Counted from the first letter of the stretch, positions 16,356 to 25,226 are shown. The stretch: 36,952 bases of DNA from Thermoproteota archaeon (GCA_015522685.1 WALU01000004.1:1-36952), one strand, 5' to 3'. Numbers and translations are program-made. Notes: generated from the sequence alone by a model not told the origin.

Positions 16356-16375
16356 AAATTAAATTAAATTAAATT
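16356..16375. repeat. (AAATT)x4 pentanucleotide repeat at the EamA promoter
   Basis: Four perfect AAATT units. On the minus strand they read AATTT repeated and resemble overlapping TATA boxes about 25-45 nt before the GTG at 16330. The same unit recurs at 25940-25959. Confidence 0.7.
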
Positions 16376-16435
16376 GAGTAGTACAGGAGACAGCTTGGAT
16401 TACTTTATCTATTTATCTATCTACCCTATTATATC

Positions 16436-16455
16436 AAGTCAAGTCAAGTCAGGTC
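16436..16455. repeat. (AAGTC)x3 plus AGGTC at the SixA 3' end
   Basis: Three AAGTC units plus one variant. On the minus strand they encode the last residues (DLT) and the stop of the SixA-like gene, so slippage here would alter only the C-terminus. Confidence 0.55.
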
Positions 16456-16897
16456 TTAAAGCCCAGAGAACGGCCCACTTACCCTCTTCATTCCTCTCTA
16501 GGCAGAATATTCCGCCCATAGTGAACCTCACTACTTCCTTATCCTCTCTCCCGATTATCAACAGACTTGCAAGCTTGCTTAAATGAGGCAGGTGACCAAC
16601 GAGTATCAAGTCCTCCTCCCGCTCTCTAATCTTGCTAGCCCATATACTTGGATCAGCTAAGGGATTTAGTGCCTCAGATTCCTCTAATTTTTCAACTTTA
16701 AGCTCGTTAGCTATTATTTCAGCTGTTTGGCGAGCTCTTAGCTTGCTGCTATGCACTATGCAGCCAACTCTAATGTTTGCCTTGGCGATGAAATCAGCAA
16801 CTCGCTTGACATCCCTAACTCCTCTATCGGTGAGAGGTCTGCTTGGGTCTTCCTCCTTACTCTTAGCCTCACCATGCTGAACCAGATAAAGCCTCAT
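16439..16897 (-). CDS. SixA-like histidine phosphatase
   Basis: About 152 residues of the histidine phosphatase (phosphoglycerate mutase) superfamily, at SixA size. The N-terminus LYLVQHGEA has the catalytic His in a QHG form of the RHG motif, a variant often found in SixA-like proteins. LTDRGVRDVKRVADFI and SSKLRARQTAEII follow, and LILVGHLPHLSKLA carries the second catalytic His. It probably removes phosphate from phosphohistidine or a small molecule. The frame opens with GTG at 16909, but ATG at 16897 fits the family start. It is divergent from the YhfC gene. Confidence 0.8.
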   Translation of the reverse strand: MRLYLVQHGEAKSKEEDPSRPLTDRGVRDVKRVADFIAKANIRVGCIVHSSKLRARQTAEIIANELKVEKLEESEALNPLADPSIWASKIREREEDLILVGHLPHLSKLASLLIIGREDKEVVRFTMGGIFCLERNEEGKWAVLWALRPDLT

Positions 16898-17006
16898 ACA
16901 ATTTTCCACATTTACAGCTAATAATGATTGATGGCTGAATATATGCCTACATTATGGAGGGATAGGGGAATAAGTTAGTATAGTACTAGGAGCTTTGCCT
17001 ATACAT

Positions 17007-17801
17007 ATGAACGCATTGCTATCCCTTGGGCCCGCTGGAATGATTCTAGTTGGCGTCCTTTCCATCGCCATCTGGAGGCTGAAGAGCCATGCTGGAATGA
17101 AGTACTTTCTGGCTGGAGGAGCCGTCTGGGCTGCAGCTATAATACTTAAGCTTCTCTTGGAAGCTACCCTCACACCTAGGCTTCTATGGATCTCCTCTCT
17201 AGGATCAACAGTATTTCTAACAGTTATGGGAGCATATGTAGGGATAAGAACTGGCTTATTTGAATGTGGGCTGATTTACATAACTTTCATCAAAAGTGAG
17301 CTGAGAAACATGTCCTTCGATGAAGCTGTAGCATTTGGAATAGGATTTGGGGCTTCTGAAGCCATCTTGCTTGGTATTCAATCCCTAATACAAATTTTAA
17401 TGTTCACTCTCAACCCGGAACTCCTTTACCTGATACCTGAGTCCCAGAGGAGGATCGCGGAGGCCAGCCTTAGCATGCCGACGTGGGTGGTCGCAGCTCC
17501 AGCAATAGAGAGGACCTTCACCCTTTTCTCACATATCTTCGCTGCTCTGCTAATCTCAGTTTCTGTGGCTCAAAGCAGGCCTAGCTTCTTTCTACTCTCC
17601 TTCGCCTACAAGAGCCTCCTAGATGCCCTAGTGCCATACATTCAAGTGACATTCAAACCGAACATCTCACCCATCGGAGCTTATGAGGCGGAGATCTGGA
17701 TCATCTTCATGGGATCCATAGCCCTTCTTGGAATTGCTTGGGTGAGGAGATATTCCCATCCACTCATGTCTTCTAATGAGCCTAATCGACAATTTGAATG
17801 A
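17007..17801 (+). CDS. YhfC-family (CPBP-like) intramembrane metalloprotease
   Basis: About 264 residues, seven to eight membrane helices. The family motif order is visible (numbering from TTG 16995): GIGFGASEAILLG (Glu122), then IERTFTLFSHIFAALL with Glu172-Arg173 and His180, then FAYKSLLDALVPY in a later helix. In this family glutamates and histidines inside the membrane are thought to bind zinc. The YhfC role is unknown; relatives act in prenyl-protein processing or bacteriocin immunity. ATG at 17007 is preferred over TTG at 16995. Confidence 0.7.
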   Translation: MNALLSLGPAGMILVGVLSIAIWRLKSHAGMKYFLAGGAVWAAAIILKLLLEATLTPRLLWISSLGSTVFLTVMGAYVGIRTGLFECGLIYITFIKSELRNMSFDEAVAFGIGFGASEAILLGIQSLIQILMFTLNPELLYLIPESQRRIAEASLSMPTWVVAAPAIERTFTLFSHIFAALLISVSVAQSRPSFFLLSFAYKSLLDALVPYIQVTFKPNISPIGAYEAEIWIIFMGSIALLGIAWVRRYSHPLMSSNEPNRQFE

Positions 17802-17809
17802 TTAGAATT

Positions 17810-17823
17810 ATACTCTAGAGTAT
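17810..17823. repeat. Perfect 14-bp palindrome ATACTCTAGAGTAT
   Basis: The palindrome starts 9 bases after the YhfC stop and about 97 bases before the next start. It is not followed by a T run. It could be an operator or chance. Confidence 0.4.
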
Positions 17824-17919
17824 CTTACTTTAGGGTATTATTCATTTGCCATCAGAGAAGGGCTAAAAACTAAGGAGAGTCTTAAGAATGCTTAATATCT
17901 AAGCCATCTAAGTTTAACT

Positions 17920-18366
17920 ATGCCTATCGATCCCAAGTTCTTGGACTTGATAAATTACGGGATATGCTATGTTTTGAACGAGAAGTATGGTAAAGAGGAG
18001 ACAGAAAAGGTATTCAAGGAAGTTGGTAAGGTTCTCTACACTAGGATAAAAGGGAAAGGTCTAATAAGCCCTGCAAAGGACCCCATGGATACCCTTGTAG
18101 AGATAGCCCGGTTTCTAGAGAAAATGGGTTATATGGAGAAGATTGACATAACTAGGAGGGGTGATAAGGAGCTAGAGCTTGACATGCATGGCGTATCTGT
18201 CCTTGATTCCTCGGTGAAGCTTGTCGAATCAGGAAGGTCGCCCTCTCATTACATGACAAACATAATGTTCGCTGCCCTTCAAGATTGCGGGATAGATGCT
18301 GAATTAATAGATCTAGGGTTTGATCTTAAGGGAAATCATGTTAAGGAGAAGTGGATTCTTAAATAG
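17920..18366 (+). CDS. Hypothetical protein of about 148 residues
   Basis: A soluble alpha/beta protein with no membrane segment. Features: helical N-terminus (FLDLINYGICYVLNEKYGKEETEKVFKEVG cut in two helices), a middle DPMDTLVEIARFLEKMGYM, a beta segment KELELDMHGVSVLDSS, SHYMTNIMFAALQDCGI, and a last strand. The overall pattern is somewhat like small-molecule-binding V4R-type domains, but I cannot confirm that. CTTAATATC about 25-30 nt before the ATG may be a TATA box for a leaderless transcript. The gene stands alone between the YhfC gene and the convergent opp operon. Confidence 0.6.
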   Translation: MPIDPKFLDLINYGICYVLNEKYGKEETEKVFKEVGKVLYTRIKGKGLISPAKDPMDTLVEIARFLEKMGYMEKIDITRRGDKELELDMHGVSVLDSSVKLVESGRSPSHYMTNIMFAALQDCGIDAELIDLGFDLKGNHVKEKWILK

Positions 18367-18441
18367 GGCCTAGAAAGATGATAGTTTTGAGAAGAATTAG
18401 TAATTTAACCTAAAAACATGATAAAAGGAGGATGCAATGAG

Positions 18442-19419
18442 TTATGAGTATAGATGGCAGGCCACGAAATGACCCGGCTTCATCTCCTTAAGCTGAGGCT
18501 CCTCCTTATCGCAAAGATCAAACCTCATTGGGCATCTCGTGTGAAATCTACATCCTGGAGGTATATCTATAGCTGAAGGTATCTCTCCCTTCAGTTTTAT
18601 TCTTTCTCTGCTCTTTCCAGGGGTTGGTACTGGGATTGCGCTGAGAAGCGCTTTAGTGTAGGGATGTAGGGGATCTCTGAAGAGGTCTCTCGTCTTACCC
18701 ATTTCCATTATCTTCCCAAGGTACATTATAGCTATCTTATCAGAGATGTACTTGGCCACAGCCAAGTCATGGGTTATGAAGAGGTAGGCAAGACCGAACT
18801 CCTTCCTTAGGTCCATCATCAGGTCAAGTATAGATGCCCTTAAGGAGACGTCTATCATGGATACAGGCTCATCAGCAACTACCAGCTTGGGTCTAGTTAT
18901 CATGGCCCTAGCTATCGCCACCCTCTGTCTCTGTCCCCCGCTCAGGTAAGCAGGATATGAATCGTAGAACACCTCTGGAGGGGTCAGCCCCACCTTCTCC
19001 AGCATCTCAAGTACCATGTTTTTGGCCTCTTCCCCTTCAGCTATTTTGTGTATGAGGAGAGGATCCATTATTGCCTCTCCAACCCTCATCCTCGGGTTAA
19101 GGGAGGCATATGGGTCCTGATATATTATCTGCATATGCTTTCTTAGAGGTCTCAGCTTCTTCTGGCTCAGGGAAGTTATATCTCTGCCTTGAAATGTTAT
19201 TTGACCAGCTGTAGGATCTATGAGCCTCAAAACAAGCTTTCCTGTGGTGGTCTTTCCGCTACCTGACTCTCCTACGAGGGAAAATACTCCCCCTTCCTCC
19301 ATGCTGAAGCTTATTCCATCCACAGCCTTTACATACCTTTCCTCTCTAGTTAAGAGCCTCTCTATGAAAGTCTTAGCGACTGGAAAGTACTTCTTAAGAT
19401 TCTTTACCTCTAGAAGCAT
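18442..19419 (-). CDS. oppF: Oligopeptide/dipeptide ABC transporter ATP-binding protein (OppF type)
   Basis: About 325 residues, last gene of the opp operon. Numbered from the longer frame start: Walker A GESGSGKTT (55-63), signature LSGGQRQR (164-171), Walker B LVVADEP (184-190) followed by VSMIDVS, the usual form in this subfamily. The C-terminal oligopeptide-transporter domain ends with the cysteine motif PPGCRFHTRCPMRFDLC. The frame opens at 19434, but AAGGTGAT just before ATG 19419 shows that start is used, 4 nt after the oppD stop. It powers uptake together with OppD. Confidence 0.9.
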   Translation of the reverse strand: MLLEVKNLKKYFPVAKTFIERLLTREERYVKAVDGISFSMEEGGVFSLVGESGSGKTTTGKLVLRLIDPTAGQITFQGRDITSLSQKKLRPLRKHMQIIYQDPYASLNPRMRVGEAIMDPLLIHKIAEGEEAKNMVLEMLEKVGLTPPEVFYDSYPAYLSGGQRQRVAIARAMITRPKLVVADEPVSMIDVSLRASILDLMMDLRKEFGLAYLFITHDLAVAKYISDKIAIMYLGKIMEMGKTRDLFRDPLHPYTKALLSAIPVPTPGKSRERIKLKGEIPSAIDIPPGCRFHTRCPMRFDLCDKEEPQLKEMKPGHFVACHLYS

Positions 19420-19423
19420 AAGA

Positions 19424-20374
19424 TCACCTTCCATAGAGCCAGCATTTCACGAATCTCCCGCTCACAATCTTAGCAGGTGGTTCCTTCTCTTCACAGATAG
19501 GCATCTTATTCAAGCATCTTGGGTTAAATCTGCAACCAGGCGGGGGTTCATGTAGATCAGGGGGAGAGCCAGGTATCGAGAGAAGTTCCTGGTCTTCGAG
19601 CTCAACATTGGGTATTGCCTTCAGGAGTTCCTTGGTATATGGATGAAGAGGTTCTCTTGCTATATCGCTGGCATTTGAAAGTTCCATGAGCCAGCTGGCA
19701 TACATAACAGCTATTTTATCCGCTACTTCGAGTTCCAAGGCTAAATCATGAGAGATCAGGATTATTGCGATGCCGAACTCCTTTCTTAACCTAGAGAACA
19801 AGTCCATTATCTGATCCTGAACTATGACATCTAGGGCTGTTGTTGGTTCATCTGCTATTATGAGCTTCGGATTTAGAGAGACGGCCATCGCTATCATCAC
19901 TCTTTGCCTCATACCACCGCTAAGCTGATGCGGATAGTCGTTGAACCTATCCTTGGAGATGCCCACTTCATCCAAAAGCTCCAATGCTCTCTTTTTAGCT
20001 TCCTCCTTGCTTATCTTCTCATGAGCCATTATTGCTTCTACTATATGGTCTCCTATTCTCATGAGGGGATCTAGCGATGTCATGGGATCTTGGAAAACCA
20101 TTGCTATTTCCTTTCCTCTTATTTCCTTCAATTCCTTCTCGCTCATCTTGGTGAGGTCTTTACCATCAAGCTTCACGCTTCCTTTCACTATCTTACCGGG
20201 AGATGGAACCAAGTTCATTATGGCCAATCCTAAGGTGCTCTTCCCACTTCCAGATTCTCCAACAATTCCCATGACCTCTGATCTATCCAGATTGAATGAG
20301 ACTCCTTCTACAGCCTTAACAACTCCTCTTTTAGTGTAATAGTGGACATGAAGGTCTTCCACTTCCAGGAGCAT
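19424..20374 (-). CDS. oppD: Oligopeptide/dipeptide ABC transporter ATP-binding protein (OppD type)
   Basis: 316 residues. Walker A GESGSGKST (39-47), signature LSGGMRQR (141-148), Walker B LIIADEPTTALD (161-172), H-loop in LISHDLAL. The C-terminal domain has PPGCRFNPRCLNKMPIC, the cysteine cluster of Opp/Dpp ATPases. A strong ribosome binding site (AAGGAGGTGA, 20393-20384 on the minus strand) lies inside the end of the preceding permease gene. The second ATPase subunit of the importer. Confidence 0.92.
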   Translation of the reverse strand: MLLEVEDLHVHYYTKRGVVKAVEGVSFNLDRSEVMGIVGESGSGKSTLGLAIMNLVPSPGKIVKGSVKLDGKDLTKMSEKELKEIRGKEIAMVFQDPMTSLDPLMRIGDHIVEAIMAHEKISKEEAKKRALELLDEVGISKDRFNDYPHQLSGGMRQRVMIAMAVSLNPKLIIADEPTTALDVIVQDQIMDLFSRLRKEFGIAIILISHDLALELEVADKIAVMYASWLMELSNASDIAREPLHPYTKELLKAIPNVELEDQELLSIPGSPPDLHEPPPGCRFNPRCLNKMPICEEKEPPAKIVSGRFVKCWLYGR

Positions 20375-20378
20375 TTAT

Positions 20379-21236
20379 TCATCTCACCTCCTTCTGACCC
20401 AGCACCTTGTTCAGCCCCTCCCCTAGGAGACCGAAGCCGAGTGCTAGGAGTATTATCATTATGCCTGGGAACATGACAGGCCACCATTTACCGGAGAGAA
20501 AGTATCTCTGCCCGTTCTTGAGATCAAAGCCCCAGTCTGGAGTTGGAGATGGAACGCTTAATCCAAGGAAGCTCAGTCCAGCCTCCGTGAGTATTGCATC
20601 AGCCACGTTCAGCGAGAAAACAACGGCTATTATGAAGAACACGCTCGGAAATATGTATCTTCTCAATATCCTCCAATCAGTAGCTCCCAAGGCCCTGGCA
20701 GCCTCTACGAACAGCTGCTCCCTTAGGGAGAGAACCTGCCCTCTCACCATCCTGAAGTACGTTGGGATGTAGACGACAGCTAGGGATATGGAAGTGTTAT
20801 AGATTCCGGGGCCTAGCATCGCAGCAACGGCTATAGCTAATATCAATCCAGGGAAAGCATAGATGCTGTCCATTATCAGGGAGAACGTTCTATCAAGTTT
20901 CCCACCTATATAGCCAGATATAAGGCCTAGTGGTATACCAATGGACATGGAAAGAGCTGTCGACATGAGTATAACTATAAGTATAGTTCTTGATCCATAA
21001 ACAACTCTGCTGAATACATCTCTACCTATAGTATCTGTCCCCCAAGGGAACTTAGGAGATGGTGGCACTACAGGCATTCCTACTATCTTTACTGGATTGT
21101 AAGGCGCTATGAACTCTGCAAAAGCGGCCATTATAAGGGTAATCAGAATTATAATGAGGCCAAAGACCATCATATAACCATCAAGTCCAGCATCTTTGAC
21201 CATGCAGGAGAAACGGGAGAAACCAAAGGTCCTCAT
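20379..21236 (-). CDS. oppC: ABC transporter permease, OppC/DppC type
   Basis: About 285 residues with six predicted helices. The N-terminal OppC_N segment (GYMMVFGLIIILITLIMAAF then APY.P) is followed by PWGTDTIGRDVFSRVVYGSR, a hallmark of DppC. The cytoplasmic coupling loop is EAARALGATDWRILRRYIFP. The frame can open with GTG at 21254, but GGTGGGGTGAT just before ATG 21236 favours the latter, slightly downstream of the oppB stop at 21251. Forms the membrane channel with OppB. Confidence 0.9.
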   Translation of the reverse strand: MRTFGFSRFSCMVKDAGLDGYMMVFGLIIILITLIMAAFAEFIAPYNPVKIVGMPVVPPSPKFPWGTDTIGRDVFSRVVYGSRTILIVILMSTALSMSIGIPLGLISGYIGGKLDRTFSLIMDSIYAFPGLILAIAVAAMLGPGIYNTSISLAVVYIPTYFRMVRGQVLSLREQLFVEAARALGATDWRILRRYIFPSVFFIIAVVFSLNVADAILTEAGLSFLGLSVPSPTPDWGFDLKNGQRYFLSGKWWPVMFPGIMIILLALGFGLLGEGLNKVLGQKEVR

Positions 21237-21250
21237 GTCATCACCCCACC

Positions 21251-22261
21251 TCAATACCTTATCCTTGGATCCACATATGCGTAGACTATGTCAACGACCA
21301 AGCTTATCAGAGCAACGAACAAAGCGTAGAAAACTATAGATCCTTGTATAGTGGTAAAGTCCCTGTAAGTGATTCTCTCAACTAAGAATGTACCCATGCC
21401 GGGCCAAGAAAATGTTGTTTCTGTAAGGACTGCCCCAGCAAGCAGAAGGGCGAATTGAAGACCCATCATCGTCAGTATCGGTATTAGAGCATTTTTCAGG
21501 GCATGCCTGAAGAGTATAATCCTTCCAGATAATCCTCTGGCCCTGCAGGCCCTTATGAAGTCCTGACCCAAGACCTCCATGAGGCTTGATCTGACTAGCC
21601 TAGTATATATTCCTGATAGGACCAATCCCAGTGTGAAGGAGGGTAAAGCAAGGTGGGCCAAGGCGCTTAGCAGGCTGTCTAGTCTCATGGCCAGTATTGA
21701 ATCAACAATGTAGAGACCTGTTACCGTAGGAGGTTCTAGTCCAGGATCTATCCTCCCTCCTACAGGAAGGGCCCTGAGCCATACCCCAAAGACCAGTTGA
21801 AGCATCATTCCCAGGAGAGGAATGAATAAGGAGTAAACAACTATGCTGTAAATCCTCATCGAGGCATCGAGTTTTCCTCCAGATCTAATACCAGCAATCA
21901 TGCCAGTCAGTAATCCCAAGAGAACGCTAACCAAGAACCCACCTATGGTGAGTTCTAGAGTCGCTGGAAAATGATCCATTATCTCCTGTATAACAATTCT
22001 CTTCCCCCATATCATGGATCTGCCGAAATCTCCTCTCATGAGATCCACTAAGTAATCGACGTATTGTAACCAGAGGGGCTTATCCAGCCCAAGCTGGTGC
22101 TCTAACTGCTTTATATACTTCGGAGAGGCTTTCATGCCTACCATCGCTATAACTGGATTTCCTGGAAGTACCCTCATTACCAAGAAGACGAGTGTAAGGA
22201 GAATAAGGATCATGGGTATAGTAAGAAAGATTCTAGTTATCACATAAGCTCTGAGAGACAT
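21251..22261 (-). CDS. oppB: ABC transporter permease, OppB/DppB type
   Basis: 336 residues with six helices. The N-terminus (FLVMRVLPGNPVIAMVG, QLGLDKPLWLQYVDYL, GDFGRSMIWG) is typical of OppB/DppB, as are the coupling loop RACRARGLSGRIILFRHALKN (read in two parts) and the C-terminal YAYVDPRIRY. AGGTGGG lies 6 nt before the ATG. It is separated from the binding-protein gene by 75 bp that contain a T-rich repeat on the coding strand. Confidence 0.92.
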   Translation of the reverse strand: MSLRAYVITRIFLTIPMILILLTLVFLVMRVLPGNPVIAMVGMKASPKYIKQLEHQLGLDKPLWLQYVDYLVDLMRGDFGRSMIWGKRIVIQEIMDHFPATLELTIGGFLVSVLLGLLTGMIAGIRSGGKLDASMRIYSIVVYSLFIPLLGMMLQLVFGVWLRALPVGGRIDPGLEPPTVTGLYIVDSILAMRLDSLLSALAHLALPSFTLGLVLSGIYTRLVRSSLMEVLGQDFIRACRARGLSGRIILFRHALKNALIPILTMMGLQFALLLAGAVLTETTFSWPGMGTFLVERITYRDFTTIQGSIVFYALFVALISLVVDIVYAYVDPRIRY

Positions 22262-22287
22262 TTAAGACCCACCTAGGCAGGATGAGT

Positions 22288-22307
22288 AAAATAAAATAAA
22301 ATAAAAT
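22288..22307 (-). terminator. (AAAAT)x4 repeat: T-rich partial terminator between oppA and oppB
   Basis: Four perfect AAAAT units, followed by more A. On the coding (minus) strand this reads as repeated ATTTT just after the binding-protein stop. Archaeal RNA polymerase terminates at T tracts, so partial termination here would give more binding protein than permease, as is usual for such operons (inference). Confidence 0.5.
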
Positions 22308-22336
22308 AAAAAGAAAATAAGTAAAGGAGGGAAGGT

Positions 22337-24004
22337 TCAGCCACCGACCTCTTTGTAGAGGAGGAAGTATCTGAGGAGCATTATTGGGTCAAGGACTATT
22401 CCGTGCACGTTCTTATTTGCGACTACATAGAGCTTCCCTTGAAATATCGGCACTATTGGAGAATCGTCAGCGAGTATCTGCTGGACCTGCTTGTATAATT
22501 GCGCCCTCTTATTATGATCTAGAGCAACTTGAGCCTCCTCAAGCAGCTTATCTAGCTGCGGGTTGCTGTAGGGCTCACCAAGCCATCTGTTTGAACTAGT
22601 ATGGAGGAACGGGTACAGATAGTCATCAGGATCTATGTAGTCAGGATACCATCCGTAGAGGGTAACTGGAAGCTGCCCCTTCCTAGTTAGCTCTAAGTAG
22701 GTGCTCCACTCAGCGCTCTTTACCGTTACCTCAACCATTCCTGTCTTCTCCCATGCCTCCTTTATGAGGGCAGCAACATCGGCTTCAGTATCTCCATAGT
22801 GAGATGGAGTGTACCAAAGCTCTACCTTCAACTTATTATTCTCTGAATACCCTGCCTCCTTGAGCAGCTTCTTGGCCAGCTCTAGGTTGGCCTCACCATA
22901 TTTCTCCTTGAAAACGTCCTCATGGCTCCACATTCCCATCGGGACCAAGCTGTACAGAGGATCTACAGTGCCCAAGAAGACCCTCTGAGCTATTGCATTT
23001 CTATCCAAGGCTGCAGCCAGGGCCTGCCTTACCTTCTTGTTATCGAAAGGTTTTATCTTCGTATTGAAGACTATGTACCTGATGAAGGATCCCTTTCCCT
23101 CCACCACCTGCAGGTTAGGATTCTTCTTCAAGTCACTAATATCTGTTGGGTTAAGGGTCCTCCAAGCTACATCTATCTCACCGCTCTCAAGGGCAAGCCT
23201 CATGGTAGTGGCATCCTTATAGAACTTTATTATTATCCTGTGAGTCTTGGGTTTCTCGCCATAGTAATAGGGATTTGTTTCGAGTATTAGGACCTGATCT
23301 CTAACCCACTTAGTTATCTTATATGGACCTATGCTACCAGCTGTGTTATCTGAGGAGATTTTGTCGGCAGGATATTTGTTAGGTGGTATCGGGAAGTATG
23401 TTGGGACTGCGAGTACGGCTGGATAGAATGCTACCGGATGCTTCAAGGTTATCTTTAATGTGTAGTCATCTACCACCTCCGTCTTGTTCACAAAATCCAA
23501 AACGAACCAAGCAGGATCTCCCTTTATCCTTGCAACCCTATCTATAGCCCACTTCAGATCTTTGGCGGTGCATGGAGTTCCATCAGCGAACTTAAGGTTC
23601 TTTCTCAACTTCAATATGTAAACCTTACCACCATTCTCAACCTTGTAATCCTCTATTATCCCATTAGTTAGCTCAGTGGTCCCTGGTTTATACTTGAAAG
23701 GACCCTCCCCTATATTATTGAATACTTCCCAAGTGTAAAAGTCATAGGCATTGGCAGGATCTAGGTCCGAGACCTTATCCGTCACTCCTATTGTTATAGT
23801 ATCAGCATACTTCTTAGCAACTGTTGTCTGAGTTGTGGTCGTTACAGGAGGTGGAACTCCTGCGGTCTTAGTTACGGTAACTGTACTGACAGCTGTCTTC
23901 GTTGTAGTGATGGTCGCTGTTCTACTAGGGGCAGCGGCAAAATAACCAATTATTAGCCCGATTATAAGTAAGACTACGACTATTCCCCACTCTTTTCCAG
24001 TCAT
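22337..24004 (-). CDS. oppA: Peptide ABC transporter substrate-binding protein (SBP family 5)
   Basis: About 555 residues. An N-terminal hydrophobic helix (VVVLLIIGLIIGYF) works as signal or membrane anchor. A Thr/Val-rich spacer (~residues 30-68, many TTT and TVT runs) follows, typical of archaeal surface-anchored binding proteins. The family 5 fold follows: DLDPANAYDF, KLRKNLKFADGTPCTAKDLKWAIDR (read in two parts), IKPFDNKKVRQALAAALDR. The frame opens with GTG 24013, but AAAGGTG (24017-24011) places the start at ATG 24004. First gene of the opp operon. Bound peptides or oligosaccharides cannot be told apart here. Confidence 0.88.
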   Translation of the reverse strand: MTGKEWGIVVVLLIIGLIIGYFAAAPSRTATITTTKTAVSTVTVTKTAGVPPPVTTTTQTTVAKKYADTITIGVTDKVSDLDPANAYDFYTWEVFNNIGEGPFKYKPGTTELTNGIIEDYKVENGGKVYILKLRKNLKFADGTPCTAKDLKWAIDRVARIKGDPAWFVLDFVNKTEVVDDYTLKITLKHPVAFYPAVLAVPTYFPIPPNKYPADKISSDNTAGSIGPYKITKWVRDQVLILETNPYYYGEKPKTHRIIIKFYKDATTMRLALESGEIDVAWRTLNPTDISDLKKNPNLQVVEGKGSFIRYIVFNTKIKPFDNKKVRQALAAALDRNAIAQRVFLGTVDPLYSLVPMGMWSHEDVFKEKYGEANLELAKKLLKEAGYSENNKLKVELWYTPSHYGDTEADVAALIKEAWEKTGMVEVTVKSAEWSTYLELTRKGQLPVTLYGWYPDYIDPDDYLYPFLHTSSNRWLGEPYSNPQLDKLLEEAQVALDHNKRAQLYKQVQQILADDSPIVPIFQGKLYVVANKNVHGIVLDPIMLLRYFLLYKEVGG

Positions 24005-24017
24005 AAAAAGCACCTTT

Positions 24018-24032
24018 AGATAGAAGCTATCT
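24018..24032. promoter_or_regulatory. Inverted repeat over the opp transcription start
   Basis: AGATAG and CTATCT are separated by AAG. The repeat lies between the candidate TATA box (24039-24050) and the ribosome binding site of the binding-protein gene, where an operator would act. Confidence 0.4.
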
Positions 24033-24038
24033 CTAAGA

Positions 24039-24050
24039 TCTATATAAAAA
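24039..24050 (-). promoter_or_regulatory. TATA box of the opp operon
   Basis: On the minus strand this reads TTTTTATATAG, about 35-45 nt before the ATG at 24004. Transcription would begin near 24015-24020. Confidence 0.5.
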
Positions 24051-24287
24051 TAATGTTAAAGATAGGTTAAGTTCTTACAATGTCAGGTTCCATAATGCTC
24101 CCCAATTCTCCTCTCAAATTTTTTAATCTTTCATCGATCTTCGAGGAATTGCAATAGTTAAGGAGATCAGCGTAGCTATCACTATCTTACTTATTTAGTT
24201 ACGTAGCTAGCTTGATCGCCAACAAAAGCTCTTCTACTTGTCGGGAAGGTATATAGTTAACTTTTGTCCTTATTGTCAAGGTTCAAG

Positions 24288-25208
24288 CTAGGGAGCGGGA
24301 GATGCGACGTTCACCCAGAGCTGAGTCCATCTTCCATCATATCGGAAACCCCTCGACGTCTCATTATATGCCCAAAGCTCGACTATCAGTTTATAAGTTC
24401 CCGTCTTATTAAGGGAGAAGGTAAGAGGAATTATCTTAGATTTGTTATACTCTAGGATTAGATAATGGTGCCAGAATGGACTGATAGATGATGAATTTAC
24501 TTTACTGCTCTTATTTCCAAGTTTGGCCTCGACTTCATAGAACATAGGGTAACCCATATGATTCCCCACATAGATGTAGACTAATGCTCGCTCTCCAACT
24601 GTGAGGTTGCTTGGGTAATCTGCGAGCTTCTTATTCCTGCCTAGTAACCCAAGCTCTGAGAATGGTTCTGCTACCTTACCAGCGGATATATACTGAGCTA
24701 CCGCAAAGACCACCGCCACAACAAGTATGGCTGCCAGTACGGCTCTCACTTCATCGTCTAGCAGCATAGAAGATCTCTTAACCCTTTCCTTTCTCACCTT
24801 CAGAGCCTGCTTACCTCTAATCTTCAGCCAGACTCTCCAAATCCTTCCCTTTACGAAAAGATAATAGTAGGCTGCTGCCATTAGCAAAATAGAAGCAGTT
24901 AAAAATAAGGCTATGGCCAAATTGCCCCACAGAGCCTCGTTATGGGCCAAATCAGCTAGTTCTACAGATTCCTTTCTCATATTTGCCAATTTGCTCAAGT
25001 CTATGCGCTCCCCTCTGTTCAAAGCTAAGTTTATCAGATCGTTGAGCTGAGAGATCAAGGCTGTGGTATTAGCTCCAGCTCTGCTGGCTCTGACTATCGA
25101 GAGGTAGGTAACTCCTACTTCATCAATAGGCTGCTGAGCCTGCAAAGTAATCGCTGCCAAAGCAAGGACCAGCAGAATTATTCCGCAGCTTTTCATCTTG
25201 CAGAGCAT
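24288..25208 (-). CDS. Membrane protein with extracytoplasmic DUF1616 C-terminal domain
   Basis: Up to 306 residues. A signal-like helix (IILLVLALAAITLQA) leads to an extracytoplasmic helical stretch (~25-90). Two membrane helices (~95-117 and ~155-172) flank a very basic cytoplasmic loop (KIRGKQALKVRKERVKR). Residues ~180-303 are a beta-rich outside domain (FSELGLLGRN, GERALVYIYVGNHMGYPMFY, GTYKLIVELWAYN) that matches the C-terminal half of DUF1616 proteins. Start at ATG 25208 or 25196. The other DUF1616 half is encoded by the divergent neighbour. Confidence 0.65.
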   Translation of the reverse strand: MLCKMKSCGIILLVLALAAITLQAQQPIDEVGVTYLSIVRASRAGANTTALISQLNDLINLALNRGERIDLSKLANMRKESVELADLAHNEALWGNLAIALFLTASILLMAAAYYYLFVKGRIWRVWLKIRGKQALKVRKERVKRSSMLLDDEVRAVLAAILVVAVVFAVAQYISAGKVAEPFSELGLLGRNKKLADYPSNLTVGERALVYIYVGNHMGYPMFYEVEAKLGNKSSKVNSSSISPFWHHYLILEYNKSKIIPLTFSLNKTGTYKLIVELWAYNETSRGFRYDGRWTQLWVNVASPAP

Positions 25209-25226
25209 CCTATAAAAGACCCAACT

